Below the pieces are notes generated by a model. It had not been told where the DNA came from. It ran no database searches and saw only the letters and a program-made list of their open reading frames with translations. DNA of 12,246 bases, from NCBI GenBank assembly GCA_023251595.1, contig JAHEYM010000023.1, positions 6,005-18,250 on the forward strand. Direction: 5' to 3'. Position numbers and translations under genes: made by a program. Positions within the stretch are counted from its first letter, which is position 1, and every line of letters starts with the position of its first letter. This stretch comes from Bacteroidota bacterium. GTDB taxonomy: Bacteria; Bacteroidota; Bacteroidia; AKYH767-A; JABDAW01. Of this stretch, positions 4,742 through 12,246 are shown one piece after another.

Positions 4742-6076
4742 ATCTGATATATTTATTTCCGGGATCGTAGCTTTGTAAAAGGAATTTATTGATCTGATAA
4801 ATTCGTTCGCGATCAACCCGTATCCTCTTCCGTTTGGATGAAAACCATCGAGCGAGAAAAATCCACCTTCTATAAATGATGAAGTGAAATCAATTCCATT
4901 AAACATATATCCCGTCTTCACCCTATTAAAAAAAGAATTCATATCGACGATAGGTAAATTATATTTAGCTCCTAATGAAGCTATTTTACTATTAAAATGA
5001 GAAATGGCATTTTTGATATTATCAATTTCAAAATGATCTAAAATATATTGTCCTGGGATGGTATCGAAAACCCCGAGATAATTACATTTAAGAGAATCGG
5101 TAGGCACAGATAATAACACATATTCGCCGGTATGCATTAATCTGTTTGGGTGTGGTGATTGCGTTGAATCAGAAATAAGAAACCCATTTGCGCCCACCTG
5201 ATAATTATAATAATTTTGCGAAAGCGAATTTAATAAAGTGGCGAGAGAATCATTCAGAACCACTCCCATCGGATCAATTAATGTAAAAAACGGATAACAG
5301 GAAATATCTGGAATATTTGCTAAAATACCTTTTGCACCGAAATGTGTTAATGTATCAAGTGCTTTATCCAGGGCCGCATCAAAAGCTGCATAATCAGTAA
5401 TAGTCTGATTTTTTCCACCACGAAGTGCATAATTATAAACATCTTCCATTCCGGGCCAGAGTGCAAAAAACGTAGGGCTCTGAGCCAACGCATCGCCGAT
5501 CATTGTCGAATTACCCTGTATATGTGCAAATCGCTGGAAATACGGACTTCTCCCAAAAAAATAATAATTCGTACTAAAACTTGGGTCCAGATAATCCGTC
5601 ACCCTTGCACCTGGAACAGATTCATTCTGAAAAAAACCTAATATATGAGCAAGATTCCCCTGCATTGCCGGACTTGAATTCACAAATAGTGAATCATTTA
5701 AAGGAAATAAAGAAGTGACATTCTGACAATCGGTTTTATTACCGAGATGAAATTCTGTCCAAAAATCAGGTTTTGAACCTCCAAGATTAAATCCGAAACC
5801 ATGCTGAAGCGAATCTGTGGGCTGTCTGAAAGCATCGAGTTTTGCATACTTAATAAATTGCGTAGCCAAAAGATTTCCCACTGAATTTTCCTGTCCTGCG
5901 GCATATAATGCGCCATCCATATAACCAGCCATATAATCGCCGCCAATCGCTACAAACTTTGTAAAATCAGCATGACCTGAGTTGTTCGCTTCGAAAGGAT
6001 CGAAAGGTCGTCTGCACGCGTTTATGAGCGTTAGAATGGCGATTGTTATGATCGAGAGGACGAGCAGTTTTCTCAT
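4718..6076 (-). CDS. SGNH/GDSL-family lipoprotein lacking the catalytic serine
   Basis: 452 residues from ATG 6076. A lipoprotein signal peptide ends at the lipobox I-N-A-Cys21, so the protein should be lipid-anchored in the envelope. The SGNH fold is recognisable. Block I is FVAIGGDYMAGYMDGALYAAGQ (begins at 41), matching the Bacteroidota 'VALGNSLTAGYQDGALY' type. Block II/III-like segments include ANIPDISCYPFFT and NGFLISDS. The C-terminal block FFSLDGFHPNGRGYGLIANEF carries Asp410-x-x-His413 of the catalytic dyad. The nucleophile position holds Asp47 (or Tyr48, depending on alignment), and no Ser is present in that block, so classical hydrolase activity is doubtful. Known relatives act on lipid or carbohydrate esters. 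The gene follows the TonB-dependent receptor in the same direction with a 92-bp gap and its own promoter. It may be a binding partner of that receptor (inference). Confidence 0.82.
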   Translation of the reverse strand: MRKLLVLSIITIAILTLINACRRPFDPFEANNSGHADFTKFVAIGGDYMAGYMDGALYAAGQENSVGNLLATQFIKYAKLDAFRQPTDSLQHGFGFNLGGSKPDFWTEFHLGNKTDCQNVTSLFPLNDSLFVNSSPAMQGNLAHILGFFQNESVPGARVTDYLDPSFSTNYYFFGRSPYFQRFAHIQGNSTMIGDALAQSPTFFALWPGMEDVYNYALRGGKNQTITDYAAFDAALDKALDTLTHFGAKGILANIPDISCYPFFTLIDPMGVVLNDSLATLLNSLSQNYYNYQVGANGFLISDSTQSPHPNRLMHTGEYVLLSVPTDSLKCNYLGVFDTIPGQYILDHFEIDNIKNAISHFNSKIASLGAKYNLPIVDMNSFFNRVKTGYMFNGIDFTSSFIEGGFFSLDGFHPNGRGYGLIANEFIRSINSFYKATIPEINISDLPGIIFP

Positions 6077-6086
6077 GAATTCATCA

Positions 6087-6094
6087 CAAATTTA
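6087..6094 (-). promoter_or_regulatory. Predicted -7 box (TAAATTTG) of the SGNH lipoprotein gene
   Basis: The minus strand reads TAAATTTG, an exact consensus match, 11 bp before the ATG at 6076. Transcription would start close to the start codon, giving a nearly leaderless mRNA. There is no good -33 TTG. The inverted repeat begins 24 bp above this box, where the -33 region and any activator or repressor site would be. Confidence 0.5.
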
Positions 6095-6117
6095 ATAATT
6101 TAATGAATACGCAGGTA

Positions 6118-6158
6118 GAGACGTTTCACGAAACGTCTCACCGATCATGAAACGTCTC
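6118..6158. repeat. Perfect 10-bp inverted repeat plus third half-site (GAAACGTCTC)
   Basis: GAGACGTTTC (6118-6127), AC, then GAAACGTCTC (6130-6139) form a perfect 10-bp stem. A third copy, GAAACGTCTC, follows at 6149-6158, itself flanked by CATG on both sides. It fills the gap between the receptor stop (6169) and the lipoprotein promoter (6087-6094). No T-run follows on either strand, so it is not an ordinary terminator. It may be a dispersed intergenic repeat or an operator. Confidence 0.85.
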
Positions 6159-6168
6159 CATGGATTTT

Positions 6169-8691
6169 TCAGAAGCGGATATTTAATCGTGCATTTAATT
6201 GGCGGGATGTTAGATAATTCGGAACTGCGTATTTAGTTCCATTCACATCTGCGACCCAAAGATACGAAACAACATTCGGAACCTGAAGCAAATTAAATAC
6301 TTCGAGACTGAACCACATTGAATTCAGATGTTTGAATACTTTAATGTGTAGTGGTTTTTTTACATTATCGCCAATGATCTGTTTGGAGAAACCGATGTCA
6401 ACTCTTCTGTATGGTGGCATCCTGAATATGTCTTTGTAGCGATCGATGCCCGGAGGTCCGAACGGAACGCCCGTACCGAAAATTAAATTCAAGTGCATTT
6501 TGTAGGTTGGGAATCGGGGCAGATAATCCTGAAAGAAAAGTGTGAAACTGATTCGCTGATCGGCAGGACGCGGAATATAACCCGGATGTATTGTATCTAT
6601 TCTCGTAGCAACATTATCAATTGTATATCCCGGAATAATTTCATCCCCATTTTTGTTATATTTTTTTACATAATAATCGCCTACTATATCTTCTTCTGTT
6701 TGCATCACGGAGAGGCTAGCCCACGATTCAACTGTTTTAACAAATTCACCATTAATACGCATATCGATACCACGGGCAAAACCATGAGCACTATTATTTG
6801 CGAGATAACGAATTCTTACGTTATCAATTTTATAGGGATCGATCTGATCTAATATTTTGTAATATCCTTCAACAATAAAAACAAAAGGTCTGTCCCACGC
6901 TTTGAATTTATTTTCCCCTCCTACCACGAAGTGAATTGATTCCTGAGCTTTTACTTCAGGGTGAATATTTCCGGATAAATCACGTAATTCGCGATAGAAA
7001 GGAGGTTGGAAATACAACCCTGCAGAAGCACGGAAAGTCCAGGATTTTTTCCAATGCGGAACGACGGCAAATGTTACACGCGGACTAACGACCAATTGTT
7101 GATTAAAATCCCAATACTGTGCTCTGACTCCGGCAAAAATATTATACATTGTTGTGCTATCATCGCCAAAACTTTTATTTGTTTGAAAATAACCGGAATA
7201 TCTATTCGATTGGAGATTAATATGATTTCCCACCTGATCCTGTAAAATTAATGCTGAATCATTTATCGGAAGTACATAGCCCGCTGAATCGATCATGTTC
7301 CATTCGTTCAGTTTATCATCAATTACTTCGTGTTGATATTTAATTCCCCATAATAATTCTCCGTGTTTAATTTTATGAGTACCTTTATGTTCGAAGTTAT
7401 ATACATTTGCATCGAGATAATTTCTGGCATGAGAAAGAAATGAGCCGACGCCAAGATTGAATTTCACATCACCGAAATTTTTGGAACCAAAATCATTTTC
7501 CAATTTATCGAGATAATATTGCCCGAGAATATCGAAAGCCTCTTTTTCATGCGATTGAAAAAGTGATGCAATAAATTTTAATCTTGTTTTATCACTTAGC
7601 GAAGTGTGAATTGCAGTCAATGCTGCTGTTTCAGCTTGTGTTTGATCTGCTTCCTGTCCATCGAAGTATATAGATAACTTCAAGGCCTGACTTACCGTTC
7701 CGAGTGTTGTTTCACGGTTCTCCGGTACCAGACTGAATTGATTTGATGCAAAATTGCCAAGTGCGGTTAATTCCCAACGTGGATTTAAAACGTAAGTCAT
7801 ATACCCCTGCAAATCAAGAAAAGATGGTCGGTAAGCACCTTTTGTATCGAGAGAATTTAATATATATGAATTCGTTTTCCGGCGGGCTCCAAATATATAT
7901 GTGAACTTATGTTTTGGCTCCTTTCGTTTGTTGGTTCCTTCAAGTGTGATACTTTCTCCCAACAGACTCAAACTTACATCTACTGCAAGTGAATCCGGTT
8001 TTTTGTAGGTAATATCAAGAACCGATGACAATTTATCGCCATACTGTGCTTCGAACCCGCCTGCCGAAAACTGAATTTTATCCACCATGTCTGCATTGAT
8101 AAAACTCAGCCCTTCCTGTTGACCTGAACGCGGCAGAATGGGTCTGTAAATTTCAATTCCATTCACATAAAGCAGATTCTCTGCATAATTTCCACCACGA
8201 ACATTATATTGGGATGAAAGTTCATTGTTGGAAGCAACTCCAAGCGAGGTTTTTATCAGATTTTCGACAGAATTACCACCGGGCCCCGGAATAACCAGCG
8301 CGTGAATCGGGTCCATCGGAACCATGGTTGGGTTGTGGTAAACATCGTGAATCACATATATTGGCAGTTCATTGACTCTTTTTTTGAGTACTTTGTCGAG
8401 CACCATCTCCTTGTGATTTTCGAGATTTAATGTAACTGAGTCGGTTGCAAGGCTTAAATGTGAGAACATAATTTTAACCGATTGTTCTGCCGGAATAACC
8501 AGAAGATAATAGCCACTTGAATCTGTCGACGTTCCGAGACTTGTTCCAAAGACAGAAACCGTAGCTCCGGTCAAGGGATGTCCGACACTATCTCTGACGG
8601 TACCCCTAACGGTTGCGGTTTGAGCAATTCCTTCGGATGTGACGAACATCAGGCAACAAAAAAGGACTAATTTCAACAACAATTTCATCAC
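6169..8691 (-). CDS. TonB-dependent outer-membrane receptor with N-terminal CarboxypepD_reg domain
   Basis: 840 residues; ATG 8691 or the adjacent ATG 8688. Signal peptide is at 1-24 (cleavage after GIAQ). Residues 26-108 are a carboxypeptidase-regulatory-like beta-sandwich (VRGTVRDSVGHPLTGATVSV..GTSTDSSGYYLL). The plug spans about 125-232, with SVENLIKTSLGV, QYNVRGGNYAENLLYVNGIE and GGFEAQYGDKLSSVLDI. The rest is the 22-strand-type barrel, ending in LNARLNIRF with a terminal Phe as expected for BamA-dependent insertion. It would import a ligand across the outer membrane using ExbBD/TonB energy. It is shorter than SusC proteins (about 1000 residues), and no susD gene is adjacent, so glycan uptake is not indicated; the ligand (metal chelate, peptide or lipid) is unknown. 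It lies between mfd and the SGNH lipoprotein on the same strand, with its own promoter. Confidence 0.93.
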   Translation of the reverse strand: MMKLLLKLVLFCCLMFVTSEGIAQTATVRGTVRDSVGHPLTGATVSVFGTSLGTSTDSSGYYLLVIPAEQSVKIMFSHLSLATDSVTLNLENHKEMVLDKVLKKRVNELPIYVIHDVYHNPTMVPMDPIHALVIPGPGGNSVENLIKTSLGVASNNELSSQYNVRGGNYAENLLYVNGIEIYRPILPRSGQQEGLSFINADMVDKIQFSAGGFEAQYGDKLSSVLDITYKKPDSLAVDVSLSLLGESITLEGTNKRKEPKHKFTYIFGARRKTNSYILNSLDTKGAYRPSFLDLQGYMTYVLNPRWELTALGNFASNQFSLVPENRETTLGTVSQALKLSIYFDGQEADQTQAETAALTAIHTSLSDKTRLKFIASLFQSHEKEAFDILGQYYLDKLENDFGSKNFGDVKFNLGVGSFLSHARNYLDANVYNFEHKGTHKIKHGELLWGIKYQHEVIDDKLNEWNMIDSAGYVLPINDSALILQDQVGNHINLQSNRYSGYFQTNKSFGDDSTTMYNIFAGVRAQYWDFNQQLVVSPRVTFAVVPHWKKSWTFRASAGLYFQPPFYRELRDLSGNIHPEVKAQESIHFVVGGENKFKAWDRPFVFIVEGYYKILDQIDPYKIDNVRIRYLANNSAHGFARGIDMRINGEFVKTVESWASLSVMQTEEDIVGDYYVKKYNKNGDEIIPGYTIDNVATRIDTIHPGYIPRPADQRISFTLFFQDYLPRFPTYKMHLNLIFGTGVPFGPPGIDRYKDIFRMPPYRRVDIGFSKQIIGDNVKKPLHIKVFKHLNSMWFSLEVFNLLQVPNVVSYLWVADVNGTKYAVPNYLTSRQLNARLNIRF

Positions 8692-8728
8692 TAAGCTAAC
8701 GGGATATTTGGAAATCGATTCGGGATTG

Positions 8729-8736
8729 CAAATTTA
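8729..8736 (-). promoter_or_regulatory. Predicted -7 box (TAAATTTG) of the TonB-dependent receptor gene
   Basis: The minus strand reads TAAATTTG, an exact consensus match, 38 bp before the ATG at 8691. A TTG (8755-8753) lies 16 bp above it, slightly closer than usual. Transcription would start near 8722. No Fur-like or other regulator site is recognisable nearby. Confidence 0.6.
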
Positions 8737-8819
8737 GATATTTAATGACACTCAATGAAACAGTCCGGAATCATTTCGGATCGCGTGAAAACGGAACAAA
8801 TGTGATAAAATTGCTTTTC
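8737..8819. other. Spacer after mfd, weak hairpin only
   Basis: Downstream of the mfd stop there is no intrinsic terminator with a T-run. A small imperfect stem (8764-8780, TCCGGAA with TTTCGGA around TCA) is present but pairs better as + strand RNA than in the mfd transcript. Read-through from mfd into the receptor gene is therefore possible. Confidence 0.45.
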
Positions 8820-11800
8820 TCAGGATGTTGGAAAGGTGCCAATCATGATTCTTAATCTCTGTAAAGCATGATCAATAGAAGAAGTGTTGGTAAAGATGAG
8901 GGATAATTTGTCGTTCGACTCCTTAATCCGACATCCATTGGGATTTTGACCAACGTATTGCATTACCTGCAGAAAAACCGGAGATGAGAAAAACGGTGAA
9001 TTTTTATTTGCAATAAAATATCCGGTAAAACGCTGATTTTTCAGTACAATTTTTTCGAATCCGATTTTCATCGCCAACCAACGTAAACGAACCGCATTTA
9101 ATAATTCCCGGACTTGTTTCGGAATTGCACCAAAACGATCGCGAAGATTTTCTTCAAACTTTGACAGAGCATCTTCATTTTCAAGATCATCGATCTGTTT
9201 ATATAATGCAACTCTTTCTTTCATATTTTCGACATATTCATCCGGAATTAATATTTCCATATCTGTATCGATCATACAATCCTGAATATATCCTGCGAGA
9301 TGAGCATCATTTAATTTTCGTCGTGAAGTAACTTCATCATCCGGTTCATCAAATAAACCTGGATTTTCTTCTTTTAATTCGAATAATGCTTCGTCGAGAA
9401 TTTTTTGATATGTTTCGAAACCAATTTCAGAAATAAATCCGCTTTGTTCAGCACCAAGTAAATTTCCTGCTCCACGAATATCGAGATCGCGAAGTGCAAT
9501 ACTGAAACCACTTCCAAGTCCGGCGAATTCTTCAATAGCCCGTAATCTTTGTTTTGCTTCGGATGTAAGCAGTGTATGTGGTGGTGCAAGTAAATAACAA
9601 AATGATTTTTTATTCGAACGCCCTACCCTACCCCGCATCTGATGTAAATCGCTTAACCCAAAATGATGCGCCTGATCGATAATAATTGAATTTGCATTTG
9701 GAATATCCAAACCGTTTTCGATAATGGATGTGCTGACAAGTACATCATATTCACCACCGATAAAATCGAGCATAATCTCCTCGAGTTTATCACCATCCAT
9801 TTGCCCATGTGCTACACCGATTCTCACTTTGGGACAAATTCTTGAAATCATCGCTGCAATATCATGAATCCCCTGAATTCTATTATGTACAAAAAATACT
9901 TGTCCACCGCGAGAAACTTCATAATCAATTGCTTCTTTAATTATTTTTTCATTGAAGGTGTGAATCTCGGTAGTGACGGGATATCTATTGGCAGGCGGTG
10001 TATTCATGATGGAAAGATCGCGCGCACCCATCAAAGAAAATTGCAACGTTCTTGGAATCGGAGTTGCGGTTAATGTAAGTGTATGAACATTTATTTTAAA
10101 TGATTTTAATCTTTCTTTCGCTGTCACACCAAATTTCTGTTCTTCATCTACGATCATTAATCCGAGATCATGAAATTTAACGTCTTTGCCAAGTAAACGA
10201 TGTGTTCCGATAATTATATCTATTTTTCCATCAGCAAGTTTTTTTAAAGTTTCTTTTTGTTTGGCTGCCGATTTAAAACGATTTATATAATCGACTGTAC
10301 ATGGAAATTCTTTTAACCGATCACGGAAAGTATTGTAATGTTGAAGTGCCAGAATTGTCGTCGGAACCAATATCGCAACTTGCTTACTATCCGCGACCGC
10401 TTTAAATGCTGCGCGAATTGCAATCTCTGTTTTCCCAAAACCAACATCACCACAAACAAGACGGTCCATAGGCATTGAGCGTTCCATGTCTTTCTTTACA
10501 TCTTGTGTAGCTTTTAATTGATCGGGAGTATCTTCATATATAAAAGAAGCTTCCAATTCATGTTGAAAATAAGTATCGGGAGCAAAAGCATATCCTTTTT
10601 TCTGTTTGCGTTGTGCATATAATTTAATTAAATCGCCGGCAATATCTTTTACTCTTTTCTTCGCTTTCTGTTTTAAATTCGACCAGGCATTCGAACCTAA
10701 TTTACTTAAAGTTGGTGCAGCACTGTCTTTACCTGTATATTTAGAAATGCGGTGAAGCGCGTGAATACTGACATATAAAATATCGTTGTCTTTATAAACG
10801 AGCCGGATGGTTTCCTGAACTTTTCCATTCACATCCATTTTCTCGAGTCCCGCGAAACGCCCGATACCGTGATCGATATGTGTTACAAAATCTCCCGGTT
10901 TGAGATCATATAATTCGCGAAGGGTAATCGCCTCACGACGTGCATAAGCAGTACGCAGACGGAAGCGATGATAGCGATCAAAAATCTGATGATCAGTATA
11001 GCAAACTAATTTCAGCTCATGATCAACAAATCCCTCATGAATAGGTAAAAGCACTGTAAAGAAAGGAACTTCTTCGGGATCGGTGCCGGGTTTATGAATC
11101 TGAATATCTTTGAAAATTGCGTGAAGTCTTTCAACCTGACGAGGAGTGTCAGAGAATATTATATTTTTATATTGTTTTGAAATATTTTTTTTGAGATCCT
11201 GTGATAACAGGTCAAAATTTTTGTTGAAGGAAGGTTGGGGTGAAGTATTAAAATTATATATCGGAAGATTTTCAGGATCTGTAATTCCGAATAAAACCTG
11301 ATTAAATTTTGAAAGCGAATCAAAGATCGATTCACCCGATTCAAACATTTGTGAGGGAACGATATGAGAAAAAGCTTCATCGGGGTGAACAGTTAGCTCA
11401 CAAGCTTTCTCATAACCTGATTGCATGATACCAAGTGCCGAGTCTATATTCCTGAACCAGAAACAAGTATCATCAGAAATAAAATCGAGAAATGATTCGC
11501 GACTTTCTTCCAACAAAGTAGTTTGCACATTCGGAATAATAGTGATGAAAGCCAGTTTCGTTTGAGAGAGCTGATCAGCAGGATCGAAGGATCGTATCGA
11601 TTCAATTTCGTCACCAAAAAATTCAATTCTATATGGCCATTCATTCGCAAAAGAATATACATCGAGAATTCCACCGCGTTGTGCGAATTGTCCCGCTTCA
11701 TAAACAAAATCTGTTCGTTCAAACCCATATTCAGTGAGAAAATCGGTTAGAAATGAAATTCCGATTTTATCACCAACACGAACATCGAGCGTATTTGTTT

Positions 11801-12218
11801 TGAGCGTTTGACGGGTAACAACTTTTTCGTTTAATGCTTCGGCATAAGTAACAATTAATGTCCTCGATTTTGCTTTTGAAATATGGTTGAGTACTTCGGC
11901 GCGTTCAAGAATATTGGCAGAATCTGCTTCGTGAAGACTGTATGGTTTTTTGTACGTTGAAGGAAAGAAAAGCCATGTTTCCTCTTTGAAAACATTTTCG
12001 AGATCATTGAGAAAATACGCCGCATCTTCTTTATCGTTGAGGACAAAAATGTGCGAACAATTTGTTTGAGTGGCGACTGATCCTGCAATAAAAGATGAAG
12101 AAGAACCGGTAAGACCTTTCAATAGAATCCTTCCGGAATCATGTTTTTCACAGAAACCGACAATGGGTTCAATTCGAACATCTTTATGAAAACGTTCGAT
12201 TAATTCTTTGAGATCCAA
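8820..12218 (-). CDS. mfd: Transcription-repair coupling factor Mfd
   Basis: 1132 residues, full length for the family. Mfd is the DNA translocase that pushes stalled RNA polymerase off damaged template and recruits UvrA. The N-terminal UvrB-like region spans about 1-370, including GQFAQRGGILDVYSF (177-190) in the UvrA-binding part. The RNA polymerase-interacting CarD-like domain spans about 438-500 (PGDFVTHIDHGIGRFAG). The helicase core comprises Walker A GDVGFGKTE (590-598), DEEQ (691-694), TATPIPRT (717-724), STSIIENGLDIP (829-840) and QMRGRVGR (860-867). The C-terminal TRCF domain spans about 985-1090. All key motifs are intact. The start appears to be TTG at 12218-12216: an in-frame TGA lies at 12227-12225, no ATG lies between, and the next Met comes after residue 260, while the protein resembles Mfd from its first residues. 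Nothing in its surroundings suggests other repair genes. Confidence 0.97.
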   Translation of the reverse strand: MDLKELIERFHKDVRIEPIVGFCEKHDSGRILLKGLTGSSSSFIAGSVATQTNCSHIFVLNDKEDAAYFLNDLENVFKEETWLFFPSTYKKPYSLHEADSANILERAEVLNHISKAKSRTLIVTYAEALNEKVVTRQTLKTNTLDVRVGDKIGISFLTDFLTEYGFERTDFVYEAGQFAQRGGILDVYSFANEWPYRIEFFGDEIESIRSFDPADQLSQTKLAFITIIPNVQTTLLEESRESFLDFISDDTCFWFRNIDSALGIMQSGYEKACELTVHPDEAFSHIVPSQMFESGESIFDSLSKFNQVLFGITDPENLPIYNFNTSPQPSFNKNFDLLSQDLKKNISKQYKNIIFSDTPRQVERLHAIFKDIQIHKPGTDPEEVPFFTVLLPIHEGFVDHELKLVCYTDHQIFDRYHRFRLRTAYARREAITLRELYDLKPGDFVTHIDHGIGRFAGLEKMDVNGKVQETIRLVYKDNDILYVSIHALHRISKYTGKDSAAPTLSKLGSNAWSNLKQKAKKRVKDIAGDLIKLYAQRKQKKGYAFAPDTYFQHELEASFIYEDTPDQLKATQDVKKDMERSMPMDRLVCGDVGFGKTEIAIRAAFKAVADSKQVAILVPTTILALQHYNTFRDRLKEFPCTVDYINRFKSAAKQKETLKKLADGKIDIIIGTHRLLGKDVKFHDLGLMIVDEEQKFGVTAKERLKSFKINVHTLTLTATPIPRTLQFSLMGARDLSIMNTPPANRYPVTTEIHTFNEKIIKEAIDYEVSRGGQVFFVHNRIQGIHDIAAMISRICPKVRIGVAHGQMDGDKLEEIMLDFIGGEYDVLVSTSIIENGLDIPNANSIIIDQAHHFGLSDLHQMRGRVGRSNKKSFCYLLAPPHTLLTSEAKQRLRAIEEFAGLGSGFSIALRDLDIRGAGNLLGAEQSGFISEIGFETYQKILDEALFELKEENPGLFDEPDDEVTSRRKLNDAHLAGYIQDCMIDTDMEILIPDEYVENMKERVALYKQIDDLENEDALSKFEENLRDRFGAIPKQVRELLNAVRLRWLAMKIGFEKIVLKNQRFTGYFIANKNSPFFSSPVFLQVMQYVGQNPNGCRIKESNDKLSLIFTNTSSIDHALQRLRIMIGTFPTS

Positions 12219-12246
12219 ATTACTTCAATTTGATGAAAAAGTTAGT

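Noticed and set aside
6118..6139. Intrinsic terminator for the TonB-dependent receptor gene
   Set aside because: The stem is perfect, but neither side is followed by a T-run in the transcript direction.
1..12246. tRNA, rRNA, insertion sequence or prophage genes
   Set aside because: I looked on both strands in the non-coding stretches and found no cloverleaf-like sequence, transposase motifs or integrase; gaps other than 2294-2799 are short.

Overview
The window reads as chromosomal DNA of a member of the Bacteroidota. Four things point there. Genes are preceded by the TAnnTTTG -7 box of that phylum's housekeeping sigma factor rather than by TATAAT, and no Shine-Dalgarno sequence stands out before the starts. 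One secreted enzyme ends in a type IX secretion (T9SS) sorting domain. There is a TonB-dependent receptor of the CarboxypepD_reg-plus-plug type. AT-rich intergenic DNA carries short tandem repeats and hairpin repeats. I cannot name the genus.

Left part (1-2270): the C-terminal part of an unrecognised protein runs rightwards from the window edge and converges, 13 bp apart, on a leftward gene for a secreted TolB-like/PD40 beta-propeller. Behind that lies a leftward gene for the nucleoid protein HU with a strong intrinsic terminator. Each leftward gene has its own -7 box.

Middle (2270-4741): about 530 bp of non-coding DNA is packed with small repeats: REP-like hairpins, a CCATCAAC octamer array, a 14-bp perfect palindrome and an ATTGTTA heptamer array. 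It ends at the start of a T9SS-exported alpha/beta-hydrolase (esterase) gene. That gene ends in a textbook terminator, 20 bp before the promoter of a small cytosolic protein with the His-Gly and Ala-Cys blocks of a caspase-fold (clan CD) cysteine peptidase.

Right part (4718-12246): three genes point left. Read 5' to 3' they are mfd (transcription-repair coupling factor, apparently starting at TTG), a TonB-dependent outer-membrane receptor, and an SGNH/GDSL-family lipoprotein that lacks the family's catalytic serine. The receptor and the lipoprotein each have a recognisable promoter. The lipoprotein's promoter lies directly below a perfect 10-bp inverted repeat with an additional third half-site. 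The lipoprotein and caspase-like genes overlap tail to tail by 24 bp.

Most genes are ordinary chromosomal functions (DNA packaging, repair, envelope uptake, secretion), and I see no phage, insertion sequence, CRISPR array or RNA gene. The items most worth a second look are the caspase-like protein, the serine-less SGNH lipoprotein, the octamer repeat that has become coding sequence in the propeller protein, and the inverted repeat upstream of the lipoprotein gene.
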